Below the pieces are notes generated by a model. The model was given only the letters and a program-made list of their open reading frames with translations. It was not told the DNA's origin and searched no databases. A stretch of 7,293 nucleotides of DNA from an uncultured bacterium (GTDB taxonomy: Bacteria > Acidobacteriota > Thermoanaerobaculia > Multivoradales > JAHEKO01), in assembly GCA_938016625.1 (NCBI GenBank), contig CALILB010000204.1, positions 1 to 7,293 of the forward strand, in the 5' to 3' direction. Both the position numbers and the translations under genes were made by a program. Positions 5,835 to 7,293 of this stretch are shown here, piece after piece. Every line of letters begins with the position of its first letter. Position 1 is the first letter of the stretch.

Positions 5835-6365
5835 TCAATCAGACCGCCAATCCCGTGAGTTACCGGACGCTACTACGCCCGCGGCAGGGTTTGCAAGGCG
5901 ATCGGACCACTCTTCTATCTGCTTTCGGTGGTGGTCGTAGTCGTCGATCAGCTCTTCGATGGTGTTACGAATGGTGACGATCGAGGCCCCGTGTCTCACC
6001 CCGAAATCTCGTTGCCAGGTGTCCACGTCCAGTGTCTCTAGGAATCCTGCCAGTTCACGGGCCGACGTGCGGAGCTCATCGAGCAGCTCATGCCGATCCG
6101 TCGAAGGGTAATCGCGGATCAGCTTGGCGTTGACTTTGCTGTAGTTCTCACCCGGATCGACATCGTAGAAGGGGAGCTCACCACGCGTGATCTGTCTGGA
6201 TCCTTCGATGATGATCCGGTTCCAGCCGACCAGATGAGCCACGATATCCCTGCTCGACCAACCGTTGAGCCTCTCGAGAAACGACTTCTCGTCCAGAGAC
6301 GCTACGGCTGCAGCCAGCTCTTCCACGCTGTCGTCGAGCCGGGAGATCTGTGCGTCGATCGTCAC
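5835..6365 (-). CDS. DinB-like / ClbS-DfsB-like four-helix protein
   Basis: The chosen start is GTG 6365, giving 176 residues; the frame is open to 6500, but that part overlaps the preceding monooxygenase gene and is Arg-rich shadow sequence. There is no ATG near and no well-placed SD, so coupling to the gene ending 11 bases upstream is likely. The motif NGWSSRDIVAHLVGWNR (34-50) has H44 and is typical of the DinB superfamily, closest in look to ClbS/DfsB and DUF1706 members. The last helix has NTIEELIDDYDHHRKQIEEW (134-153). H146 fits the final metal or active-site His, but the residue four before it is D142 instead of the usual His, so the metal site may be altered. ClbS is a colibactin-inactivating hydrolase; most relatives have no known substrate. 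It is the second gene of the leftward run. Confidence 0.82.
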   Translation of the reverse strand: MTIDAQISRLDDSVEELAAAVASLDEKSFLERLNGWSSRDIVAHLVGWNRIIIEGSRQITRGELPFYDVDPGENYSKVNAKLIRDYPSTDRHELLDELRTSARELAGFLETLDVDTWQRDFGVRHGASIVTIRNTIEELIDDYDHHRKQIEEWSDRLANPAAGVVASGNSRDWRSD

Positions 6366-6376
6366 GGTGTCGGCTT

Positions 6377-6676
6377 CTACCCCACCAGCTTGTATCGCCT
6401 CAAGTCGAGCTCTTCGGCGAGAAGGTCGGGAAATTCGCCAAGGGCCTGTTGAATGTGATCGGTGGCCAGATGCGCATCTAAGACCGAGTCCCCTTCCCAC
6501 TCCTCGACGAAGGTGAATTCGGCCCCGTTCTCCTTGTTCTCCAGCAGCTCGTAGCTGATGCAGCCCGGCTCGGCTCGTGTCGGCTCGATTAGTCCGGCGA
6601 GGAGCGTCCGGAGCTCGTCAACCTTGTCTGGTTTTGCCAATAGTCTAGCTACCACGCGCAGTGTATCTGACGCCAT
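6377..6676 (-). CDS. ABM-domain putative quinol monooxygenase (YgiN-like)
   Basis: 99 residues, the standard length for a single antibiotic-biosynthesis-monooxygenase (ABM) domain. The family pattern is clear: VVARLLAKPDKVDELRTLL at the start, TRAEPGCISYELLEN (33-47), the strand FTFVEEW (54-60), and LDAHLATDHI (66-75) with H69 and H74 at the usual positions. The ABM fold is a dimeric ferredoxin-like barrel; members oxidise quinols or other aromatic substrates without cofactors, or act as isomerases or heme-degrading enzymes. GGGAGG lies about 7 bases before ATG 6676. It is probably the first gene of the leftward run to 3423, with 133 bases free upstream where the promoter should be, although I cannot place -35/-10 boxes. 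Confidence 0.9.
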   Translation of the reverse strand: MASDTLRVVARLLAKPDKVDELRTLLAGLIEPTRAEPGCISYELLENKENGAEFTFVEEWEGDSVLDAHLATDHIQQALGEFPDLLAEELDLRRYKLVG

Positions 6677-6809
6677 GCTTCTACCTCCCAGGGGTTACGT
6701 CACCGATAGAGCGGGGACGTGGTCCCACGCTCGATTCCCACTTGGCTATGGGCAACTATGTTGGCCCGAGGATACCAGATACCCGCGCCGGCTAGCTCTC
6801 GGCCGCCGC

Positions 6810-7217
6810 CTACTCGTTTAACCCAAACAGCTCCTTGACCGAGTCTCGCAGGAGCACGATGATCGTGAACACACCGAGAACGGTGCCAAAAGGCATGAAC
6901 ATGCACGCCAGACCGGCCATAACGAGACAGAAGGTGTAGCGCCGCTGTTGCGAGATGTATCGGCCGGCCAGAAACAGACAGACGGCGAAGGCCCAGCCGC
7001 CGAGGATAAAGGCACTCGAAAAGGCGATGAAGAACCAGCCCATGAAGCCGGTCATCGGATCGGAGTCAACGAAACCCTCCCAGCCGCTCACCATGGCGAT
7101 GCCAAAGAACAGATGTAGCAGTGGGATACAGGCGAAGAGTGCCGCCAACGCCGCCACCACATAGTGGAAGATCGACAGCAGCTTGAGATGCTCGAGGTCT
7201 TGACTAGGGGTTGTCAT
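6810..7217 (-). CDS. Small multi-spanning membrane protein, conserved uncharacterised type
   Basis: 135 residues with three long hydrophobic stretches (about 14-44, 57-85 and 93-123), the first long enough for two short helices, so three or four membrane segments. The pattern LLSIFHYVVAALAALFAC near the start, GWFFIAFSSAFILGGW in the middle, AGRYISQQRRYTFCLVMAGL, and PFGTVLGVFTIIVLLRDSVKELF at the end matches a family I recall from many Gram-negative genomes without known function. No catalytic motif is visible. The ATG at 7217 follows TGAGTA; a GGGGAG lies 12 bases upstream, far for an SD. It is separated by 133 bases from the downstream monooxygenase gene, so it may be a separate transcript. 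No rho-independent terminator with a T-run is visible after its stop. Confidence 0.82.
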   Translation of the reverse strand: MTTPSQDLEHLKLLSIFHYVVAALAALFACIPLLHLFFGIAMVSGWEGFVDSDPMTGFMGWFFIAFSSAFILGGWAFAVCLFLAGRYISQQRRYTFCLVMAGLACMFMPFGTVLGVFTIIVLLRDSVKELFGLNE

Positions 7218-7293
7218 TACTCAGTACTACTCCCCTGATCCCCCATTATTCCCTCGGACCACCAACCGACCCAGCGGCCGGCTCACCATAGAT
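7218..7293 (-). other. Right-edge stretch, possible tail of an upstream gene
   Basis: On the minus strand one frame is open from the edge for 15 codons to a TAA at 7246-7248 and could be the last residues of a gene outside the window. In GC-rich DNA such a short open stretch is expected by chance. The rest up to the membrane-protein start holds GGGGAG and no recognisable promoter. Confidence 0.2.

Noticed and set aside
6366..6500. 45-residue N-terminal extension of the second DinB-like protein
   Set aside because: It overlaps the well-supported monooxygenase frame, is Arg-rich and has no family similarity; GTG 6365 gives the expected family N-terminus.
6711..6729. Inverted repeat GGGAC-GTG-GTCCC in the gap upstream of the monooxygenase gene
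   Set aside because: The stem is 5 bp, extendable only with a bulge, and has no T-run. It could be an operator or chance, and there is too little to call a terminator or binding site.

Overview
The window is ordinary-looking bacterial chromosome, high in GC (about 60% by eye), with short intergenic gaps and Shine-Dalgarno (SD) sequences in front of many genes. Export signals, a CxxCH cytochrome, a Spy/CpxP-type periplasmic protein and a serine hydrolase with a signal peptide point to a diderm (Gram-negative) heterotroph. The mix of a small RRM RNA-binding protein, DinB-like proteins, an ABM-type monooxygenase and a widespread small membrane protein would fit Acidobacteriota or a myxobacterium-like lineage. 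That placement is inference from gene types only. I see no phage, IS, CRISPR, tRNA or rRNA.

Left part, 1-1562, minus strand: a Spy/CpxP-like periplasmic protein, then a LysE/RhtB amino-acid exporter, then, 16 bases further on, the N-terminus of an exported di-heme cytochrome c peroxidase/MauG-type protein cut by the window edge. Centre, 1563-3418: a 122-base divergent control region and one plus-strand gene, an exported class C beta-lactamase-like serine hydrolase with a large C-terminal extension. It converges on the next block with only 4 bases between stop codons.

Right part, 3423-6676, minus strand: a tight seven-gene run that looks like one operon. In transcription order it holds an ABM-type monooxygenase, a DinB-like protein, an RRM RNA-binding protein, a small exported protein, a METTL7-like SAM methyltransferase, a second DinB-like protein (ATGA overlap with the methyltransferase) and a PaaI-type hotdog thioesterase. 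Upstream, 6810-7217, is a small membrane protein of a conserved uncharacterised type.

The most notable observation is the RRM gene. Its full RRM reads open only from an ATT codon, which sits exactly where the family's initiator Met is expected and 5 bases after a perfect AAGGAGG. The only ATG/GTG/TTG-class starts in that frame lie inside the domain and would delete RNP-2. This suggests AUU initiation (as in infC) or a sequence error. The operon as a whole could be a small-molecule or thiol detoxification and redox set, but that is speculative.
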